From the NCBI RefSeq assembly GCF_014642175.1, contig NZ_BMIL01000002.1:434001-498000 (forward strand): DNA of 64,000 nucleotides, read 5' to 3'. The stretch's first letter is position 1. Every line of letters starts with the position of its first letter. Positions 54,570-63,422 of the stretch are shown here, one piece after another. The position numbers and the translations under genes are program-made. The DNA is from Pedobacter quisquiliarum (GTDB lineage: Bacteria > Bacteroidota > Bacteroidia > Sphingobacteriales > Sphingobacteriaceae). The notes under the pieces are model-generated. The model did not search any database, was not told the origin of the DNA, and saw nothing but the letters and a program-made list of their open reading frames with translations.

Positions 54570-54577
54570 TACTTTTG
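54570..54577 (+). promoter_or_regulatory. Candidate promoter (TTTA-N17-TACTTTTG) for the GHL10 gene
   Basis: TACTTTTG is an exact match to TAnnTTTG. TTTA at 54549-54552 lies 17 bases upstream as a possible -33 element. The ATG follows 43 bases downstream. Confidence 0.45.
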
Positions 54578-54620
54578 CATACTGTTATTCACACAAATAC
54601 ACATCAGTAAGAACTTAAGA

Positions 54621-56297
54621 ATGCCTAAAAACAAAATTTATGCAATTCTCATTGCACTACTCATAAGTACGCCCATTCTGGCGCAAACTACATCAAAAAT
54701 AAATCCAAAACGTGAGTTTCGGGGAATATGGGTTGCAACTGTTACAAACATCGACTGGCCTTCGAGGGCTGGATTGTCGGTAGATCAGCAAAAACAAGAG
54801 CTTATCGCTTTACTAGAATATCACAAAGGCAACGGTATGAACGCCGTTGTACTGCAGGTAAGACCTGCAGCAGATGCTTTCTACGCCAAGTCGCGTGAGC
54901 CCTGGAGCAAGTGGTTAATGGGGAAGCAGGGCCTTGCGCCAGCAGCCGGTTACGATCCTTTGGAGTTTGCAATCAAAGAAGCACATTTCCGTGGTATGGA
55001 ACTTCATGCCTGGTTTAACCCATATCGCGCCACCATGAGCGCCAATGAAGTTGTTAGCCCGGATCATATGACCCGCAAGAAACCGGAATGGTTCTTCAGC
55101 TACGCTGGAAAAAAGCAGTTCGACCCAGGAAAGCCGGAAGTACGTGAGCATATCGTACAAGTGATCTTGGATGTTGTGAAAGGCTACGACATCGACGGCG
55201 TGCATTTCGACGATTACTTCTATCCTTACCCGGTAGCCGGACAGAAGATTCACGATGAACAAACATACGCGCAGTATAGAAACGGTTTCAACAACATCAA
55301 TGATTGGCGCAGAAACAACGTCGACATTTTGATTAAGGAGTTATCAGACAGCATCCATCACTATAAAAAACACGTGAAGTTCGGCATCAGTCCGTTCGGC
55401 ATCTGGCGGAACGATTTCGAACATGCGGAAGGTTCTTCCACGAAAGGCATGTCCAACTACACAGAGCTGTTTGCAGATTCACGGAAGTGGGTTAAAGAAG
55501 GCTGGGTAGATTACATCAATCCACAGATTTACTTCTCTTTCACCCGCAAGGCGGCCCCATTTGGCACCTTGGTAGACTGGTGGAGCAACAATACTTATGG
55601 AAGGCACCTGTACATCGGTCAGGCCGCATACCTCGTTAACCAGAAAGCAGAAGCTGCATGGCGCCTGCCGGAGCAAATTCCAGATCAGATCCGCTATATC
55701 CGTGATAACAATCGCGTGCAGGGTAGCGTGTTCTTCAGCTCAAAATCCTTCTCCACAATTGCACGTGCAGCAGGCGACTCCCTCCGTTTAAGCTTATACA
55801 AGTATCCGGCTTTGCCACCACAGATGCCTTGGCTGGACGAGATCGTACCCAATGCACCGAAAGACTTCAGCGCAACAGCTACGCCTACTGGTGTGCAGTT
55901 AAAGTGGGAAGTTCCTTCAGCAGCTAGCGATGGCGAAACCGCTTCAGGCTACGTAATCTACAGATTTGAAGAGGGTGAACAAATTTCAGTAGCCGATCCA
56001 AAAAACATCCTCAAGATCAGCTTTGAAGATTATACCATGTTCCTGGATACACAAACAGAGAAAAATAAGCGCTATACCTATCTGGTTACCGCATTAGACC
56101 GTCTGAAGAATGAAAGTGATCCGACAGGACCAGTTGGGGTAGAAACCCGCGCGTCAGACTTTGATAAAAATGTGCTTTCGGTACATGATGTAAAGGATGA
56201 CAAACCAAAAACAGATCTGGGCAATGGCCCAGGCAAGGGAAGCGTTAATGGGACTGAAGTGAGCGCTGAAGAAGTTGTTATACAACCAGGACTGTAA
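54621..56297 (+). CDS. Exported GHL10-family glycoside hydrolase-like protein with fibronectin type III domain
   Basis: The 558-residue protein has a signal peptide (ending LAQ, about residue 22), a GHL10 (DUF187/YngK-type) TIM barrel (about 30-390) and a fibronectin type III-like domain (about 410-505). Barrel landmarks are KREFRGIWVATVTNIDWPSR, AVVLQVRPAADAFY, LHAWFNPYR, GYDIDGVHFDDYFYPYP and KFGISPFGIWRN. Relatives act on peptidoglycan-derived glycans or are lytic-transglycosylase partners. The last 48 residues, rich in Gly, Lys and Asp, lie over the antisense end of the next gene. Confidence 0.88.
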   Translation: MPKNKIYAILIALLISTPILAQTTSKINPKREFRGIWVATVTNIDWPSRAGLSVDQQKQELIALLEYHKGNGMNAVVLQVRPAADAFYAKSREPWSKWLMGKQGLAPAAGYDPLEFAIKEAHFRGMELHAWFNPYRATMSANEVVSPDHMTRKKPEWFFSYAGKKQFDPGKPEVREHIVQVILDVVKGYDIDGVHFDDYFYPYPVAGQKIHDEQTYAQYRNGFNNINDWRRNNVDILIKELSDSIHHYKKHVKFGISPFGIWRNDFEHAEGSSTKGMSNYTELFADSRKWVKEGWVDYINPQIYFSFTRKAAPFGTLVDWWSNNTYGRHLYIGQAAYLVNQKAEAAWRLPEQIPDQIRYIRDNNRVQGSVFFSSKSFSTIARAAGDSLRLSLYKYPALPPQMPWLDEIVPNAPKDFSATATPTGVQLKWEVPSAASDGETASGYVIYRFEEGEQISVADPKNILKISFEDYTMFLDTQTEKNKRYTYLVTALDRLKNESDPTGPVGVETRASDFDKNVLSVHDVKDDKPKTDLGNGPGKGSVNGTEVSAEEVVIQPGL

Positions 56298-57296
56298 TCC
56301 GGATTCAGTACCATCTGCATTACCTACTTTAATCATGTTCATCGTCCTCGGTAGAAGTCCCGAAAGGAAGAATACCGTAATGGCGTTTTTACCATAAACC
56401 ACGAAGGGCAGGGTATAATCACTGTATTTATTTACATCGATAATCCAGTAGCAGAAGGCCAGGATCATTGTGGCGAGGCCGCCCGTGTAAAGCACGAAAG
56501 AACTGGTCCACAAAGATTTATTTAATGGAAACTGTAGCCCCCAGACCATACCGCCAATAAACAGCATTAAGCCGGTGCAGAATAACCAGGAGATTTTGTA
56601 GCTATCCTCCAGATCCTTTCTGCGTAGGAAAGCACCGACCAGCACGCCAATTAAGCCAGATGCAATTGCGGGCATTGTACTTAGAATGCCCTCGGGGTCC
56701 CATGTTTTGGCAGATTTCCAGAGGTGTGCTTCGGTTAAGATGCTGCGATCAATCCACGCACCCATATTGGTTTCCTTTTCCAGATTTGGATAGCCGGTGC
56801 CCGGAACCGGGATAAAGGTCATGATGATCCAGTAAAGGATTAGTATGCCCCCGGCGATGCGCATGATGTTCTTCTCCGAATTCTTCAGGAAAATAATACT
56901 GGAGATGAGGAACACGACAGCAATTCTTTGCAAGACGCCAGGAATGCGCACGGTACTCAGTGCAGCAACAGGATCAGTGAAAACTTTCGGGTAAAGTGAA
57001 AGGAACAAGCCCAGTCCAAACAATATTGCCGCGCGTTTTGCAGCTTTAAGGATTGTTTGGCCATGGGCTTGTGTGTCTGCCTTCTTGGAAGACATGGCAT
57101 AGGTGATGGAAACACCTACAATAAAGAGGAAAAATGGAAAAATCAGATCTGTTGGCGTACAACCATGCCAGGAAGCATGTTCAAGTGGTGCGTAAATGTG
57201 TCCCCAGTCGCCCGGATTGTTTACCAGAATCATTGCGGCTACCGTCGCACCCCTGAAAACATCCAGTGATAATAAGCGTTGATTAGATTTTTCCAT
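56154..57296 (-). CDS. HGSNAT-like (DUF5009) membrane acyltransferase
   Basis: The 380-residue inner-membrane protein has about ten helices and matches the heparan-alpha-glucosaminide N-acetyltransferase family, which moves acetyl from cytoplasmic acetyl-CoA to amino sugars outside. The N-terminal motif is LSLDVFRGATVAAMILVN, then ASWHGCTPTDLIFPFFLFIV, where the His is a candidate acetyl carrier. The final residues (YRKHIFIKV) are the conserved family end. The gene overlaps 144 bp with the convergent GHL10 gene. It follows the NagB-fusion gene by 9 bp, supporting a role in glucosamine handling. Confidence 0.86.
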   Translation of the reverse strand: MEKSNQRLLSLDVFRGATVAAMILVNNPGDWGHIYAPLEHASWHGCTPTDLIFPFFLFIVGVSITYAMSSKKADTQAHGQTILKAAKRAAILFGLGLFLSLYPKVFTDPVAALSTVRIPGVLQRIAVVFLISSIIFLKNSEKNIMRIAGGILILYWIIMTFIPVPGTGYPNLEKETNMGAWIDRSILTEAHLWKSAKTWDPEGILSTMPAIASGLIGVLVGAFLRRKDLEDSYKISWLFCTGLMLFIGGMVWGLQFPLNKSLWTSSFVLYTGGLATMILAFCYWIIDVNKYSDYTLPFVVYGKNAITVFFLSGLLPRTMNMIKVGNADGTESGLQSWLYNNFFSAHFSPINASLAWAIAQICFWFVILYIMYRKHIFIKV

Positions 57297-57305
57297 TAAA
57301 TATTA

Positions 57306-59225
57306 TTAGAACTTCCAGCGAACAAACGCCTCCATTGCTTCATATTCAGCGAGGCCAAGCTCGTCGTATCTGCGTGCAGTTTCACGGTTGCGGTCTTCCG
57401 CTCTTTTCCAGAACTCCCTTTCATCATCACCCGGGAATACGGCACGGTCTTTCTGCGACTGGTGTTTGAAGATGGCGTATTTCTTTCTTTCCACCTCCTG
57501 TGGACTAAGTGGTACAGCCATTTCAATTTCGTGGGTTTCGAATTCATGCCAAGCACCTCTGTACATCCACAACCAGCAGTCCTGCGCCCATGCTTCTGTT
57601 TTGCGAAGCTCCGTTAGAGCATCCAGGATGATGTTGAAGCAAACGATGTGTGTGCCATGTGGATCTTCAAAATCGCCAGCGGCGAAAACCTGATGTGGTT
57701 TTACCTGCTGAAGCAACTCAATGGTACGGCGTACATCTTCACTAGTAACCGGGTTTTTCTGGCTCTTTCCGCTTTCATAGAAAGGCAGTGCCATGAAGTG
57801 AATGTGATCATCTTCCAGTCCGCAGTACCTTGCACCAGCAATGGCTTCCCCTTTACGGATCAAACCTTTAACGGTCTGAATTTCTTTGGTGTCGATCTGA
57901 TTTGGCTTTTTAACTTCCAGGAAACTGCGCATATCTTCATACATCGTTTCCGTAGGTGCAGCGTCTAACCCCATTTTCTTTGCAAAGTCGATGTTGAACT
58001 CCACAAACCTTAATGCATCATCATCCCAAACAGCTGTGTTACCAGAAGTTTGATAAGCAACATGCACATCATGCTGCTGATCTACCAGGCGGATGAAAGT
58101 TCCACCCATAGAAATTACATCGTCATCCGGATGCGGAGAGAAGATAAGCACGCGCTTTGTGGATGGTTCTGCACGCTCCGGGCGCTGCGAATCATCAGCA
58201 TTTGGTTTGCCACCCGGCCAGCCGGTAATGGTATGCTGAAGTTTATTGAATATATGAATATTGATGTTGTAAACCGGGCCCTTTTCAATGGCAAGTTGTG
58301 CCATGCCATGGTTGTTGTAATCGTCTTCCGTTAACTTAAGAACAGGTTTACCTAAAGTATTTGCAAGCCAGATCACCGCTTTGCGGGTCAGCATCTCCTC
58401 CCATACGCAATCTTTTACCAACCATGGTGTATCAAATCGGGTCAGCAGGCTTGCTGCTTCCACGTCTACAACAAACTCAACATTGTCTGACATCTGCAGG
58501 TACGTTGCCGGTACTTCGCCCGACATTTCGCCTTCTACAGCTTTCTTCAGAATGGGTGCTTTTTTACCATTCCAGGCCATAAGGATGATTTCCCTGGCAT
58601 GGAAGATGGTACCAATACCCATGGTAATGGCTTTAGTTGGTACAAAAGATTTACCCCCGAAATCACGTGCAGCATCTTTTCTGGTCAGGTCATCAAGGGT
58701 TACCAACCTGGTTCCCGAGTTTGGTGCCGAGCCCGGCTCATTGAAACCGATGTGACCGGTTCTACCGATACCGAGAACCTGAATGTCTAATCCACCAACT
58801 TCGGCAATTTTCTTTTCATAGTTCAAACAAAAGGCAGGGATATCTTCAAGCTTAAGTGTGCCATCTGGAATGTTGATGTTATTTCTATCAATGTCAACGT
58901 GATCAAAAAGCTGCTTGTTCATGAACGACACGTAGCTTTGATCTGCATCTGGCTGCATCGGGTAATACTCGTCAAGGTTGAAGGTGATGACGTTCTTAAA
59001 ACTCAACCCTTCTTCTTTGTGCATGCGCACCAGCTCTGCATATACACCAACCGGTGTAGCCCCTGTTGCAAGTCCCAAAACCGCAGGTGCATTTTCGCTT
59101 TGCTTTTTACGGATCAGGTCTGCAATTCTGTTTGCTACCTTGATGGATGCCACTTTCGGGTTCTCGAAAATAGTAACCGGCAGTTTTTCAAAGCGCGTTT
59201 CTTCTAATAGATTTAATCTAGCCAT
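57306..59225 (-). CDS. nagB: Glucosamine-6-phosphate deaminase fused to a PIG-L/LmbE deacetylase-like domain
   Basis: Residues 1-270 form a NagB deaminase (GlcN-6-P to Fru-6-P and ammonia): VLGLATGATPVGVYAEL, VITFNLDEYYPM with the catalytic Asp, and GRTGHIGFNEPGSAP. After a linker, residues 355-600 form a PIG-L/LmbE-type N-deacetylase with the zinc motif SPHPDDDVIS (about 360-369) and the distal DPHGTH. The 639-residue fusion is common in Bacteroidota. The second domain may deacetylate an amino sugar before deamination, but this is inferred. HGSNAT-like and DeoR genes flank it. Confidence 0.93.
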   Translation of the reverse strand: MARLNLLEETRFEKLPVTIFENPKVASIKVANRIADLIRKKQSENAPAVLGLATGATPVGVYAELVRMHKEEGLSFKNVITFNLDEYYPMQPDADQSYVSFMNKQLFDHVDIDRNNINIPDGTLKLEDIPAFCLNYEKKIAEVGGLDIQVLGIGRTGHIGFNEPGSAPNSGTRLVTLDDLTRKDAARDFGGKSFVPTKAITMGIGTIFHAREIILMAWNGKKAPILKKAVEGEMSGEVPATYLQMSDNVEFVVDVEAASLLTRFDTPWLVKDCVWEEMLTRKAVIWLANTLGKPVLKLTEDDYNNHGMAQLAIEKGPVYNINIHIFNKLQHTITGWPGGKPNADDSQRPERAEPSTKRVLIFSPHPDDDVISMGGTFIRLVDQQHDVHVAYQTSGNTAVWDDDALRFVEFNIDFAKKMGLDAAPTETMYEDMRSFLEVKKPNQIDTKEIQTVKGLIRKGEAIAGARYCGLEDDHIHFMALPFYESGKSQKNPVTSEDVRRTIELLQQVKPHQVFAAGDFEDPHGTHIVCFNIILDALTELRKTEAWAQDCWLWMYRGAWHEFETHEIEMAVPLSPQEVERKKYAIFKHQSQKDRAVFPGDDEREFWKRAEDRNRETARRYDELGLAEYEAMEAFVRWKF

Positions 59226-59323
59226 TGTAAGGTTTTTAAAAAAATTGGTTCGGAGCAGTAAATATAGCTACTCTGCGCGCTTAATTTGCATTTAAATGAC
59301 AATCGAGAACTGCTGAGAAAAAC

Positions 59324-60070
59324 TTAGTGGATATTTAACCCTCTGGACCGATATTCCCGTAGGCATTCTTCTTCTGCAGGGAGCTCCGTAATCAGGTGAT
59401 GGATGTTTTCTAGACCTGCCACTTTCAACCGTAGGGTGATGTCCAGCTTTTCGGAAATACACAGGATGGCGACATGCTTAGAACATTGAAACATGGCTTT
59501 CTTAAGTTCATTGATCTCCCAATCGGTGTCGGTTAAGCCATACTCTGGATGAATAGCACTCGTACCAATTAAACACAAATCCGCGTTTATGCCGGCAAGC
59601 TGGCTAATTACGTGCCCGCCGAAGGTTACCTTGGAATTTTTAGAGAATATACCTCCAATGAGAATGACTTCAATACCATCATACTTGGCAAGTTCAATGG
59701 CTACGAAAGGACTGATTGTAAAAAAGGTCGCTTTGAGATGAACCGGAAGCTGCTTCACCAGCTCAATGATGGTTGTGCCGCCGCCCGTTAGGATAACCAT
59801 GCCATTTTTAATCAGGCTGATCGTTTTTTTTGCAATTACAATCTTGGCCTCCCGTGCGTAAATCGCGTTGTCATCATAGGCCGATTGGTACGATCTGGAG
59901 AGTGCGCCGCCATGAACTTTCAATAGCTTCTGACTTTCGGAGAGTTCCTGCAAGTCGCGTCTAATCGTGTCTTCAGACACCTGCAACATATCTACAAGAT
60001 CTGTGGTCAGCACCCGATTGTGTAGGTTGATCTGGCGCATGATTTGTTCATGCCGCTCCCGTTTTAACAT
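59324..60070 (-). CDS. DeoR-family transcriptional regulator, probably of amino-sugar genes
   Basis: The 248-residue repressor has an N-terminal DeoR helix-turn-helix (about 3-58, RHEQIMRQINLHNRVLTTDL and VSEDTIRRDLQELSE) and a C-terminal DeoRC sugar-phosphate sensor (about 75-230, with ILTGGGTTIIELVKQLP and DLCLIGTSAIHPEYGLTDTD). The ATG at 60070 fits the family start; the frame from 60115 adds a hydrophobic tail that is not conserved. Its place between the NagB fusion and the SusC gene suggests that it controls both, with glucosamine-6-phosphate or a similar ligand. Confidence 0.9.
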   Translation of the reverse strand: MLKRERHEQIMRQINLHNRVLTTDLVDMLQVSEDTIRRDLQELSESQKLLKVHGGALSRSYQSAYDDNAIYAREAKIVIAKKTISLIKNGMVILTGGGTTIIELVKQLPVHLKATFFTISPFVAIELAKYDGIEVILIGGIFSKNSKVTFGGHVISQLAGINADLCLIGTSAIHPEYGLTDTDWEINELKKAMFQCSKHVAILCISEKLDITLRLKVAGLENIHHLITELPAEEECLREYRSRGLNIH

Positions 60071-60110
60071 ATAGCATTTGGTTTGTGCCAATTTATAAAT
60101 AATTATCAAT

Positions 60111-60127
60111 AACACGATCTGCGTGTT
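60111..60127. promoter_or_regulatory. Candidate operator, aacacg-N5-cgtgtt
   Basis: A 6-bp perfect palindrome with a 5-base spacer lies 41 bases upstream of the DeoR start. The half-site string tgcgtgtt (60120-60127) recurs at 60236-60243, just upstream of the SusC gene. This would suit a site where DeoR represses itself and the SusC operon. Not tested. Confidence 0.35.
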
Positions 60128-60297
60128 TATGCGGGAATCTGCCTGCTTTTCAGAATTAAATGTTACTCAAACATTAACCAGGTATTTAATAATCAAAAAA
60201 TATAATGATATTTACCTAACAAGCTGAGGAATGCGTGTTACTGCGCGTTTCGTTTGTACGTTCTAGGTTAACTCATTATTCACAAACAAACTAATTC

Positions 60298-63200
60298 ATG
60301 AAAAAAAAGCTACTCATGTTTTTATGGGGCATTATTTTGTTCGCAACAAACGCTGTTGCACAACAACTTAATGTTACCGGTAAGGTGACCTCTTCTGATG
60401 GTCAGCCAATACCAGGTGTCTCGGTAAGGGTCAAAGGTGCCCAGGCGGGTACACAGACCAACACATCCGGTGTATACACCATCACTGCCCCAAGTGGCGC
60501 AGTGCTATCTTTCTCTTACATCGGTATGACTCCACAGGAGAAAACGGTTACTGGCAACACCATCAATGTGGTACTTGCCGATGATGCACAAGGTCTAAAC
60601 GAAGTCGTAATTACGGCTTTAGGTCAGCAGGTCTCCAAACGTTCACTTGGTACCGCACAACAGGCCGTAAAAGGCGCAGAAATCGCGAACACACAACGGG
60701 AGAACTTCATCAACGCATTACAAGGCCGTGTGGCTGGTGTGGAAGTAAACAACTCTTCAGGTGTTCCTGGTGCATCTTCTTCCATCACCATCAGGGGCGT
60801 AAGTTCCATCAGTGGGAACAATCAGCCGCTTTTCGTAGTTGATGGTTTGCCGATCGACAACAAAACCCTAAGCACTACTGCTTTCACTTCAGAGAAAAGC
60901 TCATCAACAGCTTTCAATAACCGTGGGGTGGATTTTACCAATCGTGCAGCAGATATCAACCCGGAAGACATCGAGTCTTTAACCGTGTTAAAAGGTCCTG
61001 AAGCTGCGGCTTTATATGGTATTGATGCGGCCAATGGTGCTATCGTAATTACCACAAAGAGAGGTAAAGCAGGTGCAGGTTCTGTAAACTACAGCAACAG
61101 CTTCCGTGTAGAAACCATACGTTCAACGCCGGAAATTCAGCATAAATATGATATCGGAAGTGCAGGACAGAATAATGTCGTAACGACTTCAGGTGGTTCA
61201 TACCCTTCATTTGGGCCAGCATTCCCTGCAGGCACAAAGTTGTATGATAACGTTGATGAATTCTTCCAGCAAGGGTTCACCCAAAAGCACAACTTGTCTT
61301 TTGATGGTGGCTCTGATAAGGTGAATTATAGAATCTCAACTTCTTATGTAGATCAGCAAGGTGTGGTACCCGGTAGTACATATGAGCGCTTCAACATTAC
61401 AGGTGCTTCACAAGGAACGGTAAACAACTGGTTAAAAACAGACCTTTCCATGCAGTATAGCTACTCAAACAATGATCAGGCTTTCAAAGGTAGCGGCGGT
61501 CCGCTTCTTGGATTGTTGGTATGGCCACAAACAGACGATGCCAGCAACTACCTTACTCCAGCAGGTCTGAGAAGAAGAATATCACTTCCAGGATTCCCTG
61601 AAGGACAGCAAAGCGAGATTGATAACCCTTATTTCAACGTAAATAAGAACAAGATCAACTCAAAGGTGAACCGTATCGTTTCCAACTTTGGATTGACGAT
61701 TACACCGTTCTCATGGGTTAACATTAAGTCAAACATCGGTATCGATGCCTACACCAGCCAGAACATGATCTTGCGTCACCCGGAAAGTGCTTCAGGTTTC
61801 TCAAGAGGTGGTTTGCTGGATGTTGCAAATGACGTTACCCGCAACCTGAACATGCAGAACTTGATCAATTTCACCAGACAAAACCTGAGTGAAAACTGGA
61901 CTTTCGATGCAACTTTAGGTAATGCAATCCAGGATGCACGTTCAAACATCGACGCCGGTTCAGGTGAAAACTTCCTTGATCCAAACTTTGTATCCCTGAA
62001 CAACACGGCGACAAGATTAAACAGCACCACGATTCAACAGCGTCGTCTGGTAAGTTTCTTCGGTCGTGCAACTTTTGGTTACAAAGACTTCTTATACCTT
62101 ACTGCAACCGGACGTAATGACTTAACCTCAACCATTCCGGTTGATTCTTACTCTTTCTTCTACCCATCAATATCGGGAAGTTTTGTCTTCACCGACGTGC
62201 CTGCTTTCAGCGGTTTGAAGAAGTTCTTTACTTCAGGTAAATTAAGAGCGGCTTACGCACAAGTGGGTAAAGACGCTAAACCTTATGCTTACCAGCCTTC
62301 ATTAGAAAATAAACTTACTGTTGGTGGTGGTTACGGTTATGGCTTCACTGGACCAAACCCTGGTCTTAAGCCGGAATTTGCGAAATCTTACGAGTTCGGT
62401 ACTGAACTTGCATTCCTGAACGATCGTTTAGGTATTGACGTAGCTGTATATCGCAAAGAAACAAAAGATCAGATTGTAAATGATATCCGTGGCAGTTATG
62501 CAACAGGTTTCATCCTGCTTAACCTAAATGGTGGGGTTACCCGCAATGAAGGTGTGGAGGTGAGTGTTAGAGCGAGACCTATTGAGCGCCCTGGATTTAG
62601 CTGGGATATCTTAGCCAACTTCGAACACGCGAAAGGTACTGTACTTGCATTACCAAACGAATTGCCGGAATCTTATGTTTCTGATACCTGGTTATACGGA
62701 AACGTACGTAACGGAAATACACCGGGTGAATCAACAAGATCACTAACTGGATTTTTCTACCTGCGCAATAACAATGGCGACGTGCTGATCAACCCTTCTT
62801 CAGGTCTGCCGGTAAGGTCAACAACCTTCATCAGTGCTGGATACGACAGACAGCCTGATTTCAGCTTAGGTATAACCAACAGCTTTAGCTTCAAAGATTT
62901 CTCCCTTTCATTCCTGATCGATACCCGTAAAGGTGGAGACGTGCTAAATGCAACACAACATTACCTAACCACTCAAGGTTTAAGTACACGTACACTAGAT
63001 CGTGAAACCCCTAGAGTTGTTAAAGGTGTGTTACAGGATGGTAGAGAGAACTCCGCTAATCCAACACAAAATACAATCGTTGTTAATCCTTATCTGCAAA
63101 ACAGCTACTACACGACAACAAGTGAAGAGCAGTACATTGAAAAAGATATCAACTGGATCAGACTTAAAGATGTGACTTTGTCTTACCGTTTACCTACAAA

Positions 63201-63405
63201 GCTTTTACAAAGACAGAAATTCTTTAAATCCGCAAGTGTATTTGTTACCGGGACAGACTTATTCCTGATCACAAACTACACCGGACTTGATCCGGTTGTA
63301 AACGGCAACACTGCTGCTGTGGGCGGTTCAGGATCAGCCGGTATAGATTTTGGAAACTTCCCAATGCCAATTGGAATGAACTTCGGAATTAAAATTGGCA
63401 TGTAA
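60298..63405 (+). CDS. SusC/RagA-family TonB-linked outer-membrane protein
   Basis: The 1035-residue transporter imports oligosaccharides or peptides together with its SusD partner. It has a signal peptide (ending AVAQQ), a carboxypeptidase-regulatory-like domain (about 25-105, GKVTSSDGQPIPGVSVRV), the SusC signature in the plug (QGRVAGVEVNNSSGVPGASS and SITIRGVSSISGNNQPLFVV) and a long barrel. The LNEVVITALGQQ segment marks the TonB-box region. The SusD gene starts 18 bp downstream. Located beside NagB and DeoR genes, so an amino-sugar-containing glycan is a plausible substrate. Confidence 0.95.
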   Translation: MKKKLLMFLWGIILFATNAVAQQLNVTGKVTSSDGQPIPGVSVRVKGAQAGTQTNTSGVYTITAPSGAVLSFSYIGMTPQEKTVTGNTINVVLADDAQGLNEVVITALGQQVSKRSLGTAQQAVKGAEIANTQRENFINALQGRVAGVEVNNSSGVPGASSSITIRGVSSISGNNQPLFVVDGLPIDNKTLSTTAFTSEKSSSTAFNNRGVDFTNRAADINPEDIESLTVLKGPEAAALYGIDAANGAIVITTKRGKAGAGSVNYSNSFRVETIRSTPEIQHKYDIGSAGQNNVVTTSGGSYPSFGPAFPAGTKLYDNVDEFFQQGFTQKHNLSFDGGSDKVNYRISTSYVDQQGVVPGSTYERFNITGASQGTVNNWLKTDLSMQYSYSNNDQAFKGSGGPLLGLLVWPQTDDASNYLTPAGLRRRISLPGFPEGQQSEIDNPYFNVNKNKINSKVNRIVSNFGLTITPFSWVNIKSNIGIDAYTSQNMILRHPESASGFSRGGLLDVANDVTRNLNMQNLINFTRQNLSENWTFDATLGNAIQDARSNIDAGSGENFLDPNFVSLNNTATRLNSTTIQQRRLVSFFGRATFGYKDFLYLTATGRNDLTSTIPVDSYSFFYPSISGSFVFTDVPAFSGLKKFFTSGKLRAAYAQVGKDAKPYAYQPSLENKLTVGGGYGYGFTGPNPGLKPEFAKSYEFGTELAFLNDRLGIDVAVYRKETKDQIVNDIRGSYATGFILLNLNGGVTRNEGVEVSVRARPIERPGFSWDILANFEHAKGTVLALPNELPESYVSDTWLYGNVRNGNTPGESTRSLTGFFYLRNNNGDVLINPSSGLPVRSTTFISAGYDRQPDFSLGITNSFSFKDFSLSFLIDTRKGGDVLNATQHYLTTQGLSTRTLDRETPRVVKGVLQDGRENSANPTQNTIVVNPYLQNSYYTTTSEEQYIEKDINWIRLKDVTLSYRLPTKLLQRQKFFKSASVFVTGTDLFLITNYTGLDPVVNGNTAAVGGSGSAGIDFGNFPMPIGMNFGIKIGM

Positions 63406-63422
63406 TCTAAATTGAAATAATC

